Origin: Gammaproteobacteria bacterium UBA2675
GTDB taxonomy: Bacteria > Pseudomonadota > Gammaproteobacteria > Pseudomonadales > Pseudohongiellaceae
DNA: 64,000 nucleotides
Assembly (NCBI GenBank): GCA_002354805.1
Contig: DEMH01000009.1
Span: forward strand, 62,001 to 126,000
Direction of reading: 5' to 3'
The position numbers and the translations under genes were made by a program. Positions 16,545 through 25,354 of this stretch are shown here, in pieces. Position 1 is the stretch's first letter, and every line of letters starts with the position of its first letter. Below the pieces are notes generated by a model, which was not told where the DNA came from, searched no databases, and worked only from the letters and a program-made list of their open reading frames with translations.

Positions 16545-17111
16545 TTACCTGCTGGCTACTGCCGCTGTCTTACTTTTTTCCGTAATGTCGTACAGCGTAT
16601 AGGACAAGGTCAGTTTGGTGATCTCCTCCGGCAGCCTGGGGTCAACAAAAAAGCGCAGTGCCATGTCGACCGTTTCACCCGCCTGCAGAGGCTGTTCCGC
16701 AAAACAGAAACATTCAATCTTGTTCAGATGGCCTGCTGCTGCATTGGGCGCCACACTCGGAATCGCCTGACCTACCATCAAGGTGTCACGTGGATTGCTG
16801 ACACGGTAATGAACGACATGAACTTCACCTGGCTTGACGCGCATCTGATTGGCAGAGGGCTTGAACTCCCAGCCCATCTCGACGTTCTGGTGCGCAATGA
16901 ACTGCACCGTCACTTCGCGATCTTCTTCAATCAGCTGACCGGCTTCCGCAACTTCCACGCGTCCGCCAGTCTTGCCATTCAAACCTGTTATGTCACAAAT
17001 CACGTCATACAGTGGTACCAGAGCAAATCCAAATGCAAACATACCTACCACGGCAAACAACAATTTTACGGCTAGTTTCTTGTTATTACCTTTCGCTACG
17101 TTCTTGGTCAT
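16545..17111 (-). CDS. ctaG: Cytochrome c oxidase assembly protein CtaG/Cox11
   Basis: A 188-residue copper chaperone that loads Cu_B in subunit I. One N-terminal membrane helix (about 13-33) anchors a periplasmic immunoglobulin-like domain. The copper-binding pair is C134/C136 in KIECFCF, and the conserved Cys near the membrane is C39 in YDVICDITGLNG. It lies between coxA and coxC, its usual place. The caa3 operon has no cox11 of its own, so this may serve both enzymes (inference). Confidence 0.95.
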   Translation of the reverse strand: MTKNVAKGNNKKLAVKLLFAVVGMFAFGFALVPLYDVICDITGLNGKTGGRVEVAEAGQLIEEDREVTVQFIAHQNVEMGWEFKPSANQMRVKPGEVHVVHYRVSNPRDTLMVGQAIPSVAPNAAAGHLNKIECFCFAEQPLQAGETVDMALRFFVDPRLPEEITKLTLSYTLYDITEKSKTAAVASR

Positions 17112-17163
17112 CTCATCTACTCCGGTACAACTACATCGTAAATTTGACAGTACCTCTTTGCCC

Positions 17164-18768
17164 TTACTGAGCCTTGATCAGGCTGGGGTCAGGCGGTGTT
17201 TCAAAGGTGTGGTATGGCGCCGGAGACGGCACAGTCCATTCCAGACCCTGAGCACCTTCCCAGACCTGGGCAGTTGCTTTCTTGCCACCGCGGATACACT
17301 TGATGACAACCAGCAGCAGAATCAGCTGCGAGAAGCCAAACAGGAATGCACCGACACTGGAGATCCAGTTGAAGTTGGCAAACTGCAGCGCGTAGTCCGG
17401 AATACGGCGGGGCATACCAGCCAGACCCAGGAAGTGCTGCGGGAAGAACAGCAGGTTTACACCGACAAACGACATCCAGAAGTGCAGCTTACCCAGTGTC
17501 TCGTCGTACATGTAGCCGGTCCACTTAGGCAACCAGTAGTAAGCGGCCGCCATCAGCGAGAACACTGCGCCCGGCACCAGTACGTAGTGGAAGTGGGCAA
17601 CTACGAAGTAGGTGTCGTGATACTGGAAATCAGCCGGGGTAATCGCCAGCATGACGCCAGTGAAACCACCGATGGTGAACAGCACTACGAACGCGATTGC
17701 AAACAGCATTGGCGTTTCAAAGGTCATGGCACCGCGGAACATGGTGGCAACCCAGTTGAATACCTTCACACCGGTCGGAACGGCGATCAGCATGGTGGCG
17801 TACATGAAGAACAGCTGGCCGGCCAGTGGCATGCCGACTGTGAACATGTGGTGGGCCCATACAATGAAGGACAGGAAGGCAATTGACGCAGTTGCGTATA
17901 CCATTGAGTCATAGCCGAACAGACGCTTACGGGCGAAGGTCGGGATGATTGCAGACACAATACCAAAGGCCGGCAGAATCATGATGTACACTTCAGGGTG
18001 ACCGAAGAACCAGAACAGGTGCTGGAACAATACCGGGTCACCACCACCAGCCGCATTGAAGAAGCTGGTACCAAAGTGGATGTCAAACAGCATCATGGTA
18101 ACCACACCGGCCAGAACCGGCATCACCGCGATCAGCAGGTAGGCTGTAATCAGCCAGGTCCAGACGAACAGTGGCATCTTCATCAGCGTCATGCCAGGGG
18201 CACGCATGTTCAGAATGGTTGCGATCACGTTGATCGCACCCATGATGGACGACGCCCCCATGATATGGACGGCGAAAATGAAATACGTAACCGAGTCCGG
18301 CGCATAGGTCGTCGACAGCGGAGCGTAGAACGTCCAGCCGAAGTTGGGACCACCACCTTCCATAAACAATGTGGAAACCATCAGCAGAAACGCGAATGGC
18401 AGGATCCAGAAGCTCCAGTTGTTCATGCGTGGCAGCGCCATGTCAGGAGCGCCAATCATCAACGGTATCATCCAGTTGGCCAGGCCCACGAATGCGGGCA
18501 TGACCGCACCGAACACCATGACCAGACCATGCATGGTGGTCATCTGGTTGAAGAAGTTTGGATCCACGAATTGCAGACCGGGCTGGAACAGCTCGGCGCG
18601 AATCACCAGGGCGAAGGTACCGCCCAGCAGAAACATCGCAAAGCTGAACCACAGGTACAGAGTACCGATGTCTTTATGGTTGGTTGTGAACAGCCACCGG
18701 GTAATTCCCTTGGCAGGACCATGGTGATGGTCGTGATCATGTGCATGATCGATAGCAGCGCTACTCAT
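17164..18768 (-). CDS. coxA: Cytochrome c oxidase subunit I (aa3-type)
   Basis: Catalytic subunit (534 aa) of the second oxidase. Ligands visible: H80, H257 with E259 and Y261 in FGHPEVY, H306/H307 in WAHHMF, K335 of the K-channel, and H392/H394 in VAHFHYV. N98 and D109 (ANWM, GAPDMALPR) fit the D-channel, so it is A1-type. The N-terminus carries a His/Asp cluster (HAHDHDHHH, 8-16), a possible metal-binding tail. It follows coxB after 5 bp. It is the aa3 enzyme syntenic with that of P. aeruginosa. Confidence 0.97.
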   Translation of the reverse strand: MSSAAIDHAHDHDHHHGPAKGITRWLFTTNHKDIGTLYLWFSFAMFLLGGTFALVIRAELFQPGLQFVDPNFFNQMTTMHGLVMVFGAVMPAFVGLANWMIPLMIGAPDMALPRMNNWSFWILPFAFLLMVSTLFMEGGGPNFGWTFYAPLSTTYAPDSVTYFIFAVHIMGASSIMGAINVIATILNMRAPGMTLMKMPLFVWTWLITAYLLIAVMPVLAGVVTMMLFDIHFGTSFFNAAGGGDPVLFQHLFWFFGHPEVYIMILPAFGIVSAIIPTFARKRLFGYDSMVYATASIAFLSFIVWAHHMFTVGMPLAGQLFFMYATMLIAVPTGVKVFNWVATMFRGAMTFETPMLFAIAFVVLFTIGGFTGVMLAITPADFQYHDTYFVVAHFHYVLVPGAVFSLMAAAYYWLPKWTGYMYDETLGKLHFWMSFVGVNLLFFPQHFLGLAGMPRRIPDYALQFANFNWISSVGAFLFGFSQLILLLVVIKCIRGGKKATAQVWEGAQGLEWTVPSPAPYHTFETPPDPSLIKAQ

Positions 18769-18773
18769 GGCGT

Positions 18774-19922
18774 TTACTGTCCCCCTACAATGAATTCGTT
18801 GACTTCAGCGGGCTGAACCATGTCACCTGTCTGGTTGCCGAAGGCATTTCGCACGTAGGTGATGATGGACGCGAGCTCAATCGGATTTAGCTGACGACCG
18901 TAAGCAGCCATGGCTGTTCCGGGCACACCATTGACGAGTGTATCCATGGTAATACCGATGTCCCCGGTCGCCTTGGCACTGCCAGTAATCGCCGGGAAAG
19001 CCGGCGGCATACCCTGACCGTTGCCCTGGTGACAGGCAACGCAGTTGCGGGTATATATTTCCGCGCCCTGAGCCATTGCGTCATCCATGCTCAGTGCAGC
19101 ATTGGTCAACTCGGCAACCTGCAGCGCCTGCTGCTGTTGCTCGGCATACCAGGCTTCAAAGTCGGCGGGCTCGAGCACGTGCACTTCGATCGGCATGAAA
19201 CCATGGTCCATACCACACAGCTCGGCGCACTGGCCGCGGTAGATGCCGGGCTCTTCAACGATTACCCAGGACTCATTGATGAAGCCAGGGATAGTGTCTT
19301 TCTTGATGGCAAATTCAGGCACCCACCAGGCATGCAGCACATCTGCGGCTGTCATCAGGAAGCGGACCTTGGTGTCAGAGGGGATTACCAGCGGGTTATC
19401 AACTTCGAGCAGGTAGTTTTCACCCTTGTCGATTGAGTTGCTGATTTCTTCACGCGAGGTTGCCAGCGAGCTGAAGAAGGAGACCTCTTCGGCATTCGGA
19501 TCATCGTCCATATAGCGATATTCCCAGCGCCACTGGTAACCGATGATCTGAACGTCAAGTTCGGATTCGGACGCGTCGTAAGCTGCGGTCAGCACCCGTG
19601 TTGCCGGGATGGCCATCGCGATCAGAATCAGGAAGGGGACCAGTGTCCAGACGATTTCCACTTTTGTGCTTTCGTGGAAAGTTGCTGGTTGGGCACCTTT
19701 GGATTTGCGATGGTTGATGATGGACCAGAAAAGAACCCCGAAAACGACTACCCCGATGGCGATCATCCACCAGAAGATTGTCATGTGCAGGTCATAGGTC
19801 TCGCGACTGATTTGGGTTACGCCCCTGGGCATATTGAGTTCCCAGGCTGCATGCGCACCAGCGCTCCACATAAGCAGAGCGCCGAAGGCAAGGCTTAACC
19901 ACAGCTTTGCTTTGGACAACAT
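18774..19922 (-). CDS. coxB: Cytochrome c oxidase subunit II with one C-terminal cytochrome c domain (aa3-type cluster)
   Basis: A 382-residue subunit with a cleavable signal peptide (about 1-25, AGAHA), two membrane helices, a Cu_A domain with CAELCGMDHGFM and an upstream His in DVLHAWW, and a C-terminal cytochrome c domain with haem site CVACH and likely axial Met in GTAMAAYG. A GGAG ribosome binding site (in ACGGAGAC) precedes the ATG at 19922. First gene of the leftward aa3 operon. Its layout matches the P. aeruginosa aa3 subunit II, in contrast to the two-haem version at 8863-10230. Confidence 0.96.
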   Translation of the reverse strand: MLSKAKLWLSLAFGALLMWSAGAHAAWELNMPRGVTQISRETYDLHMTIFWWMIAIGVVVFGVLFWSIINHRKSKGAQPATFHESTKVEIVWTLVPFLILIAMAIPATRVLTAAYDASESELDVQIIGYQWRWEYRYMDDDPNAEEVSFFSSLATSREEISNSIDKGENYLLEVDNPLVIPSDTKVRFLMTAADVLHAWWVPEFAIKKDTIPGFINESWVIVEEPGIYRGQCAELCGMDHGFMPIEVHVLEPADFEAWYAEQQQQALQVAELTNAALSMDDAMAQGAEIYTRNCVACHQGNGQGMPPAFPAITGSAKATGDIGITMDTLVNGVPGTAMAAYGRQLNPIELASIITYVRNAFGNQTGDMVQPAEVNEFIVGGQ

Positions 19923-20243
19923 TCGCCGTGTCTCCGTATAGTAAGAAAAGGCTGTTTCTACGTTTTAGATGTATTTATTGTTTTGATTTCAGACGCTCCA
20001 CTTGCGCTGACTTGTGTAACCCCTTGCGTGACCCAGGACCCGGACGTGACGTTCCCTTGACGTATCAAAGGCTGTAACCGGAGCAGATTGTGGGCAGGAT
20101 TTTCAGGTGCAAATTAAAGCGCCGGGCATTATAAAAAATTTTTTCTTCAATTGCCATGAAATCCGGCCAACATTTGACACGTTGTTGGCCTTCCATGTGC
20201 CGGGCAATATAGACGTCTTTGCCATCCAAATTCCTGCGTTAGA
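19923..20243. other. 321-bp non-coding region between coxB and prlC
   Basis: No gene is seen. It must hold the promoter of the leftward coxB operon and the 3' end of the prlC transcript. Seen in it: the coxB ribosome binding site, a direct repeat of TGACGT flanking TCCCT near 20046-20062, an AT-rich A6T6 tract (about 20134-20145) and a perfect 8-bp hairpin (20165-20190). I cannot identify a convincing promoter. Confidence 0.6.
20165..20190 (-). terminator. Possible terminator of prlC
   Basis: Perfect 8-bp stem GGCCAACA (20165-20172) with TGTTGGCC (20183-20190) and a 10-nt loop, 53 bp beyond the prlC stop. A U-rich stretch appears on the minus strand only about 20 nt later, so termination efficiency is uncertain. 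Confidence 0.4.
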
Positions 20244-22337
20244 TCAACTAATCCTTTGATTTCCGGGCCTGTCGAGCCCTTCCTGCCTGAGAAGAGCCGA
20301 CATATCCGGCTCTCTGCCCATAAAATCTTTAAACAGGGTCAGTGCGCTGGCACCACCACCTTTTGACAATATTTTGTCAAGAAAGCTCTCCCCTACATCC
20401 GGATTGAGAACGCCAGACTCGTTGAAGCGTGAGAATACGTCTGCTGAAAGCACCTCAGCCCACTTGTAACTGTAGTATCCGGCCGAGTAGCCACCAGCGA
20501 ATATATGCGAGAAGCTGTTTTGGAAGCGGTTATAATCTGGAACCGGATAGACTGAGGTTTTCATTCGCGTCGCGCTCAACACTTCAGCAATAAAGTTGCT
20601 TTCGTCTGAATACGGAGTCTGATGCAGCGTGAAGTCGAACAGTGCAAATTCCAACTGACGAACCGATCTCATTCCGGACTGGAAGTTTTTGGCCGCAATC
20701 ATTTTCTCCAGCTGCGCATCCGGCAGCGCCTCACCTGTCTGATAGTGGCCAGAGATCATGGCGATTGCCCGACTGTCCCAACACCAGTTTTCCATCAGCT
20801 GGCTGGGTAGTTCGACGGCATCCCATTCGACGCCACTGATGCCCGAACTGCCCAGATACGGTTCCCGTGTCAGCATGTGGTGCAGCCCGTGACCAAACTC
20901 ATGAAACAGCGTAGTCACATCATTGTGCGTCAGCAGCGCAGGCTGACTGGCAGTGGCAGGCGCAAAGTTACACACCAGGTAAGCAACAGGAAGCTGTCGC
21001 GATACTGCAGCATCTCCGTTGAAAATGACTCGATGGTTGCGGCAATCCGCCATCCACGCTCCGCCGCGCTTGCCTTCTCGGGTATACAGGTCAAGGTAAA
21101 AACGGGCAACCACTTCTCCGTCGCGGAGAATCGAGTAGAACTCTACATCCTGATGCCAGACGCTGGCATCGGTGTCCCTGGAAATCTGCACGCCATAAAG
21201 CGTCTCAACAATCTGGAACAGGCCCGCCTTTACCTTTTCCGCAGGAAACCAGGAGCGCAGCTCTTCCTGTGAAATGTCATAACACTCTTTGCGCAGCTTC
21301 TCGCTGAAATACGTTATGTCCCAGGCATTCAGCGAAGTCACACCGTAGCGTTCCTCGGCGAACTCACACAGTTCCTGATACTCGCGCTCGGCTGCCGGAC
21401 GGCTGTAGTGGATCAGATCGTCAAGAAACTGATTTACCCGCTCCACCGAGTTGGCCATCTTGCGGGCCACGGATACTTCTGCGTAGTTGGAGAATCCGAG
21501 GATCTCTGCTTTTTCCTGTCTTAACTTGAGAATTTCCAGCATGATTGGCTGATTATCTAGACTTTTATCGCCAAATTCAGCCGCTCGGGTGGTGTAAGCC
21601 TGATATACCTCCTGGCGTAGCTCTGCATTGTCGGCGTAGGACATCACTGCGTAGTAAGACGGAAAATCCAGAGTCAGCAGAAACCCCTTTTTCCCTTTTT
21701 GTGTCGCTGCTTCTTCTGCGGCACTAATGGCGGCCTCAGGCATACCAGACAGGATTTTCCTGTCTTCCACCAGCTTGCTCCATGCTCTGGTAGCATCGAG
21801 CACATTGTTGCCAAACTGATTGCTTAATTCGCTTAATCGGTTTTGTATATCAGCGAACCGCTTTTTGCTGTCGCCGGAAAGATTGACACCCGACAGTTCG
21901 AAGTCCAGCAGACTGTCATTCAATATCTTGCGCTGTGATGCATTCAAGGACAGTGCCTCAGCCGCCTCGTAGAGCGCCTTTACGCGCTGGTAAAGTGCTT
22001 CGCTTTGACCCAGCGCGGAGTAGTACTCTGAAATCAATGGCTGACAGTCGGTGTAGGCCTGCCTGATTTCAGGCGTATTCATTACGCTGTTAAGGTGGCT
22101 GGCAGTTGACCACACTTTGCCAATCCTGTCGTCCAGCTCATCCAGCACGCCCATCAATGAATCCCAGGCCGGATCTGATAACAGCGAATTGTCAGCCTCG
22201 AGGGATTTCAGCGTATCTCGATTATCTGCCAGAACCTGCCGGACGGCCGGTTCGATATGTTCCGCGCGGATGGTGGCAAAATCCGGCAGTCGATCAAAGG
22301 CAAGCAAAGGATTCTGATTGGCACTCGATGCAGGCAT
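20244..22337 (-). CDS. prlC: Oligopeptidase A (M3 family metallopeptidase)
   Basis: Cytoplasmic zinc peptidase (697 aa) that degrades short peptides, including cleaved signal peptides. The zinc site HEFGHGLHHML fits the HExGH variant of M3A peptidases, and the C-terminal catalytic region ESNFIAEVLSAT and AGGYSAGYYSYKWAEV are family stretches. Length is close to the usual 680-690 residues. ATG at 22337 gives the family N-terminus (NPLLAFDRLPDF). It is divergent from the gamma-carbonic-anhydrase-like gene across 82 bp, the same pairing as in many gammaproteobacteria. Confidence 0.96.
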   Translation of the reverse strand: MPASSANQNPLLAFDRLPDFATIRAEHIEPAVRQVLADNRDTLKSLEADNSLLSDPAWDSLMGVLDELDDRIGKVWSTASHLNSVMNTPEIRQAYTDCQPLISEYYSALGQSEALYQRVKALYEAAEALSLNASQRKILNDSLLDFELSGVNLSGDSKKRFADIQNRLSELSNQFGNNVLDATRAWSKLVEDRKILSGMPEAAISAAEEAATQKGKKGFLLTLDFPSYYAVMSYADNAELRQEVYQAYTTRAAEFGDKSLDNQPIMLEILKLRQEKAEILGFSNYAEVSVARKMANSVERVNQFLDDLIHYSRPAAEREYQELCEFAEERYGVTSLNAWDITYFSEKLRKECYDISQEELRSWFPAEKVKAGLFQIVETLYGVQISRDTDASVWHQDVEFYSILRDGEVVARFYLDLYTREGKRGGAWMADCRNHRVIFNGDAAVSRQLPVAYLVCNFAPATASQPALLTHNDVTTLFHEFGHGLHHMLTREPYLGSSGISGVEWDAVELPSQLMENWCWDSRAIAMISGHYQTGEALPDAQLEKMIAAKNFQSGMRSVRQLEFALFDFTLHQTPYSDESNFIAEVLSATRMKTSVYPVPDYNRFQNSFSHIFAGGYSAGYYSYKWAEVLSADVFSRFNESGVLNPDVGESFLDKILSKGGGASALTLFKDFMGREPDMSALLRQEGLDRPGNQRIS

Positions 22338-22419
22338 CCAGAAAAACTCCTGTCTGGGTAGTAAGAAAAACGGCTCTCATCATATCATTGTCACAAGCCA
22401 TTGCCGAAAAGGAAGCTTT

Positions 22420-22956
22420 ATGAGCATCAGACGCTTCGAGTCCCACGAACCACAGCAGGGAAACCGTGTATTTATCGATGAGACCGCTGTCGTAATCGGT
22501 CAGGTAGAAATAGGCGATGATTCTTCTGTCTGGCCAATGACAACCATCCGCGGCGACATTCACAGCATTCGCATAGGCGCCCGCAGCAGTATCCAGGATG
22601 GCTCGGTTGTGCATGTGACCCACGATGGCCCCTTTAACCCGGGTGGTTTCCCATGCTCAGTAGGGAACGATGTCACCGTCGGCCACAAGGTCATGCTGCA
22701 TGGTTGTACGATTCACGACCGTGTCCTTGTCGGGATGGGTGCCACCATCATGGACGGAGCCGTTGTCGAAAGCGATGTGATCATTGGCGCCGGCAGCCTG
22801 GTTCCTCCCGGCAAAACTCTGGAGAGCGGCTACCTGTATGTTGGCTCTCCGGTGAAACAGGCTCGCAAACTGACCGAGCAGGAAAAATCCTTTTTCCTTT
22901 ACACGGCTAAGAAGTATTGCGAGCTGAAGGACCGCTATTTGGCCAGCAAGGCGTGA
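22420..22956 (+). CDS. Gamma-carbonic anhydrase-like protein (YrdA/CaiE family)
   Basis: A 178-residue left-handed beta-helix protein with hexapeptide repeats (for example IGDDSSVWP, IGARSSIQDG, VGNDVTVGH). The metal-ligand His of gamma-type anhydrases appear in VHVTHDG and VGHKVMLHGC. The ATG at 22420 follows AAAAGGAA and is preferred over an in-frame extension to 22318 that runs back into prlC. It overlaps aroE by 22 bp tail-to-tail. Carbonic anhydrase activity of this subfamily is variable, so the function is a family inference. Confidence 0.9.
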   Translation: MSIRRFESHEPQQGNRVFIDETAVVIGQVEIGDDSSVWPMTTIRGDIHSIRIGARSSIQDGSVVHVTHDGPFNPGGFPCSVGNDVTVGHKVMLHGCTIHDRVLVGMGATIMDGAVVESDVIIGAGSLVPPGKTLESGYLYVGSPVKQARKLTEQEKSFFLYTAKKYCELKDRYLASKA

Positions 22957-23789
22957 AGTGCCGCGATAACGGGCTGTGTCTCTGGCTGGACACCGCGCCA
23001 GATGCGGAATGATTCGGCCGCCTGCTCAACCAGCATACCACTGCCATCCAGCGCCAGCAGCGCACCACTCTTGCGTGCCCATTGCTGAAACACCGTCCCG
23101 CCCGGGGCGTAGACCATGTCATAACAACCCGTAGCGGCTGATACCAGCCAGCCTGGCAATACCGGCATTTCTCCTTGCAGACCCGCAGAACTGCCATTGA
23201 TCAGCCAGTCCAGCGCAGGAGTTCGACCTGTCGACGGCTGGCCTTGCAGCTGCTCCAGGCTCAGCACCCTGAGTGGGTACTGCGATCTGAAATCCTCAGC
23301 CATAGACGCGGCGCGCGCCAATGTGCGATTGACGATGGTGATCGACGCCGGCCTGGCTGCGATCAATGTTGGCAATACGCCGCGCACGGCGCCGCCGGCA
23401 CCAATAATCATGATGTTCGAACCAGCCAGTTTGCCGCCATGGTTCTTTTCAATGTCGCGAACCATGCCGGTACCATCGGTGTTGTCGCCAGCAAGGCGCC
23501 CGTCGGGCAATTGGTAGAGCGTGTTTACAGCGCCAGCCAGCTCTGCATTCGGGGCAAGCCAGTCGACCAGCCGCCAGGCCGTTTCCTTATGCGGCACAGT
23601 GACGTTCAGTCCTTTGCCGCCCTCTGCAAAAAACTTGTGAACACCGACCACAAAATTTTCCGGTGTCAGTTCGAGACGCTCATAAGACAGCTGTTCGCCA
23701 GTCTGCTCGGCAAACTGTGCATGAATGAAGGGGGATTTGCTGTGCGCGACCGGGTAGCCGGTTACCGCGTATCGATCGATATCTGCCAT
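22935..23789 (-). CDS. aroE: Shikimate dehydrogenase
   Basis: NADPH-dependent enzyme (284 aa) of aromatic amino acid synthesis that reduces 3-dehydroshikimate. Motifs: shikimate-binding HSKSPFIH, catalytic Lys in NVTVPHKE, the Asp in GDNTDGTG, the nucleotide-binding GAGGAVRGVLP and NRTLARA typical of NADP selectivity. It begins 6 bp after the hemF stop and is the last gene of the dprA-tsaC-hemF-aroE group. Length is slightly above the E. coli protein. Confidence 0.96.
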   Translation of the reverse strand: MADIDRYAVTGYPVAHSKSPFIHAQFAEQTGEQLSYERLELTPENFVVGVHKFFAEGGKGLNVTVPHKETAWRLVDWLAPNAELAGAVNTLYQLPDGRLAGDNTDGTGMVRDIEKNHGGKLAGSNIMIIGAGGAVRGVLPTLIAARPASITIVNRTLARAASMAEDFRSQYPLRVLSLEQLQGQPSTGRTPALDWLINGSSAGLQGEMPVLPGWLVSAATGCYDMVYAPGGTVFQQWARKSGALLALDGSGMLVEQAAESFRIWRGVQPETQPVIAALHALLAK

Positions 23790-23795
23790 CAGTTC

Positions 23796-24734
23796 CTACA
23801 CCCAGTCCCGAGCGCCCAGGAATTCCGTGTAGAGACGCTCCTCTTTAGTGCCAGGGGCAGGGTGCCAGTCATAAATCCAGCTCACTTCAGGAGGCAAAGA
23901 CATCAGGATGGATTCAACGCGACCCAGTCCGGACTGCAGACCGAAAAGTGTGCCACGGTCGAACACCAGATTGAACTCAACATAACGACCGCGCCGGTAA
24001 CGCTGGAACTGCTTGTGTTCGGCGGCAAACGGCACGTACATGCGTGCCTCCACGATGGGCGCATAGGCTTCGATATAACTATTGGCAATATCCTGCACCA
24101 TCGCAAATGTGTCTTCAAAAGACTTTTCATTAAAGTCATCAAAGAACAGGCCACCAACGCCGCGGGTTTCTTTCCGGTGCGGCAGATAAAAATAATCGTC
24201 GCACTCTTTCTTGAATCTTGGATACAGGTCTTCACCATGCGCGTCACAGGCGCTTTTTGCCGTTCGGTGCCAATGTCGGCAATCCTCTTCATTGCCATAA
24301 TACGGTGTCAGGTCATAACCACCCCCGAACCACCAGACCGGAGACTTGTTGTCGTCTTCAGCAATAAAAAACCGAAAGTTGGCGTGGGACGTTGGAATAA
24401 ACGGGTTGTCCGGGTGTATGACCAGTGACACACCCATGGCCTGGAAGCGTCTGCCAGCCAGTTCGGGCCGACTTGCAGTGGCCGAGGGAGGAAGCGCATC
24501 GCCGTAGACGTGGGAAAAGTTTACGCCGCCTTTTTCGAAGACTTTACCGGCACTGATGACGCGGGTTATGCCACTGCCACCTTTGTCACGCTGCCAGGAA
24601 TCCTCATGAAAGCGCGCCTGCCCATCCAGTGCTTCCAGCCGTTCACAAATGTTGTCCTGCAAAGTCAGCAGGAAAGTTTTGACCGCCTCGGTATTTACCT
24701 GCTTGTCTGCTTGTTCGTTTGATTGATCAACCAC
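23796..24734 (-). CDS. hemF: Oxygen-dependent coproporphyrinogen III oxidase
   Basis: Haem biosynthesis enzyme (312 aa) that decarboxylates coproporphyrinogen III using O2. Family stretches: WQRDKGGSGITRVI, FEKGGVNFSHVYG, WWFGGGYDLTPYYG, RGVGGLFFDDFNEKSFED and GRYVEFNLVFDRGTLFGL. The reading frame is open to 24842, but that part lies inside tsaC. I choose the GTG at 24734 because AGGAG lies 8 nt upstream and the length then fits the family; a TTG two codons earlier is possible. Aerobic haem synthesis fits the oxidase-rich context. Confidence 0.93.
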   Translation of the reverse strand: MVDQSNEQADKQVNTEAVKTFLLTLQDNICERLEALDGQARFHEDSWQRDKGGSGITRVISAGKVFEKGGVNFSHVYGDALPPSATASRPELAGRRFQAMGVSLVIHPDNPFIPTSHANFRFFIAEDDNKSPVWWFGGGYDLTPYYGNEEDCRHWHRTAKSACDAHGEDLYPRFKKECDDYFYLPHRKETRGVGGLFFDDFNEKSFEDTFAMVQDIANSYIEAYAPIVEARMYVPFAAEHKQFQRYRRGRYVEFNLVFDRGTLFGLQSGLGRVESILMSLPPEVSWIYDWHPAPGTKEERLYTEFLGARDWV

Positions 24735-24756
24735 GACCAAATCTCCTCTTAAAATG

Positions 24757-25332
24757 TCAGGCGGCGCGCATAACCTGACCCGTCGCCAGATCAATAATCT
24801 GCGACGGCTTACTGGCACCCCCAAGTGGCCCGGGCAGCACATAATCCAGCTGCGCCCCGAGTTGCTGCTCTAACAATACTCTTGAACGAATCGCTGGCCT
24901 GCCGGCCAGATTGGCCGAGGTAGAAACCACCGGGCCACCGAATTGCCCGCACAATTGCCGGACCAACGGGTGGCTGCTGACACGCAGCGCAACAGACGAG
25001 TGATCTCCTTTTATCCACCATGGCACCACATCCAGCGAGTCCTGCACCAGATAGGTAACCGGGCCTGTCTTCGCCTGCCCGGACCAGCCTTTTTTCAGCA
25101 CATCCCTTTGCTCAGCGGGCAGGGCCGATAAAATGAAATCCAGCTGATCAATCGTTGCGGCGACGAGAATCATACCTTTTTCAACAGGCCGGCGTTTGAT
25201 CTGCAACAAACGCAGTGTGGCCTGCTGTGAGAATGGATCGCAACCCAGGCCCCAGACCGCCTCGGTCGGGTAGGCAATGACTCCCGCGGATGACAGCACC
25301 CTGCAGGCTTTGTCTACAGCCAGTCTTTTCAT
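24757..25332 (-). CDS. tsaC: L-threonylcarbamoyladenylate synthase TsaC
   Basis: A 191-residue YrdC/Sua5-domain enzyme that makes threonylcarbamoyl-AMP for the t6A37 modification of ANN-decoding tRNAs. Motifs: AYPTEAVWGLGCDP near the N-terminus, IKRRPVEKGMILVA, and STSANLAGRPA. It is the short TsaC form without the Sua5 C-terminal domain. Preceded by dprA and followed after 22 bp by hemF, the same order as the E. coli smf-yrdC-aroE region with hemF added. Confidence 0.95.
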   Translation of the reverse strand: MKRLAVDKACRVLSSAGVIAYPTEAVWGLGCDPFSQQATLRLLQIKRRPVEKGMILVAATIDQLDFILSALPAEQRDVLKKGWSGQAKTGPVTYLVQDSLDVVPWWIKGDHSSVALRVSSHPLVRQLCGQFGGPVVSTSANLAGRPAIRSRVLLEQQLGAQLDYVLPGPLGGASKPSQIIDLATGQVMRAA

Positions 25333-25354
25333 AGTGTTCTCTCGGCTTGCTTGT

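Noticed and set aside
16782..16797. CACGTG-centred sequence in ctaG
   Set aside because: The flanks do not form the TGTTC/GAACA arms needed for ParB binding.
16972..18816. Long plus-strand ORFs opposite the aa3 coxA gene
   Set aside because: They mirror the codon bias of coxA on the other strand, have no motifs and no ribosome binding sites.
20057..20068. TTGACGTATCAA upstream of coxB as an FNR/Anr box
   Set aside because: The half-sites TTGA and TCAA are 4 bp apart instead of 6, so it does not fit the TTGAT-N4-ATCAA site.
23175..24428. A 417-codon plus-strand ORF opposite aroE and hemF
   Set aside because: Both minus-strand genes carry complete family motifs; the plus-strand product spans their junction and resembles nothing.
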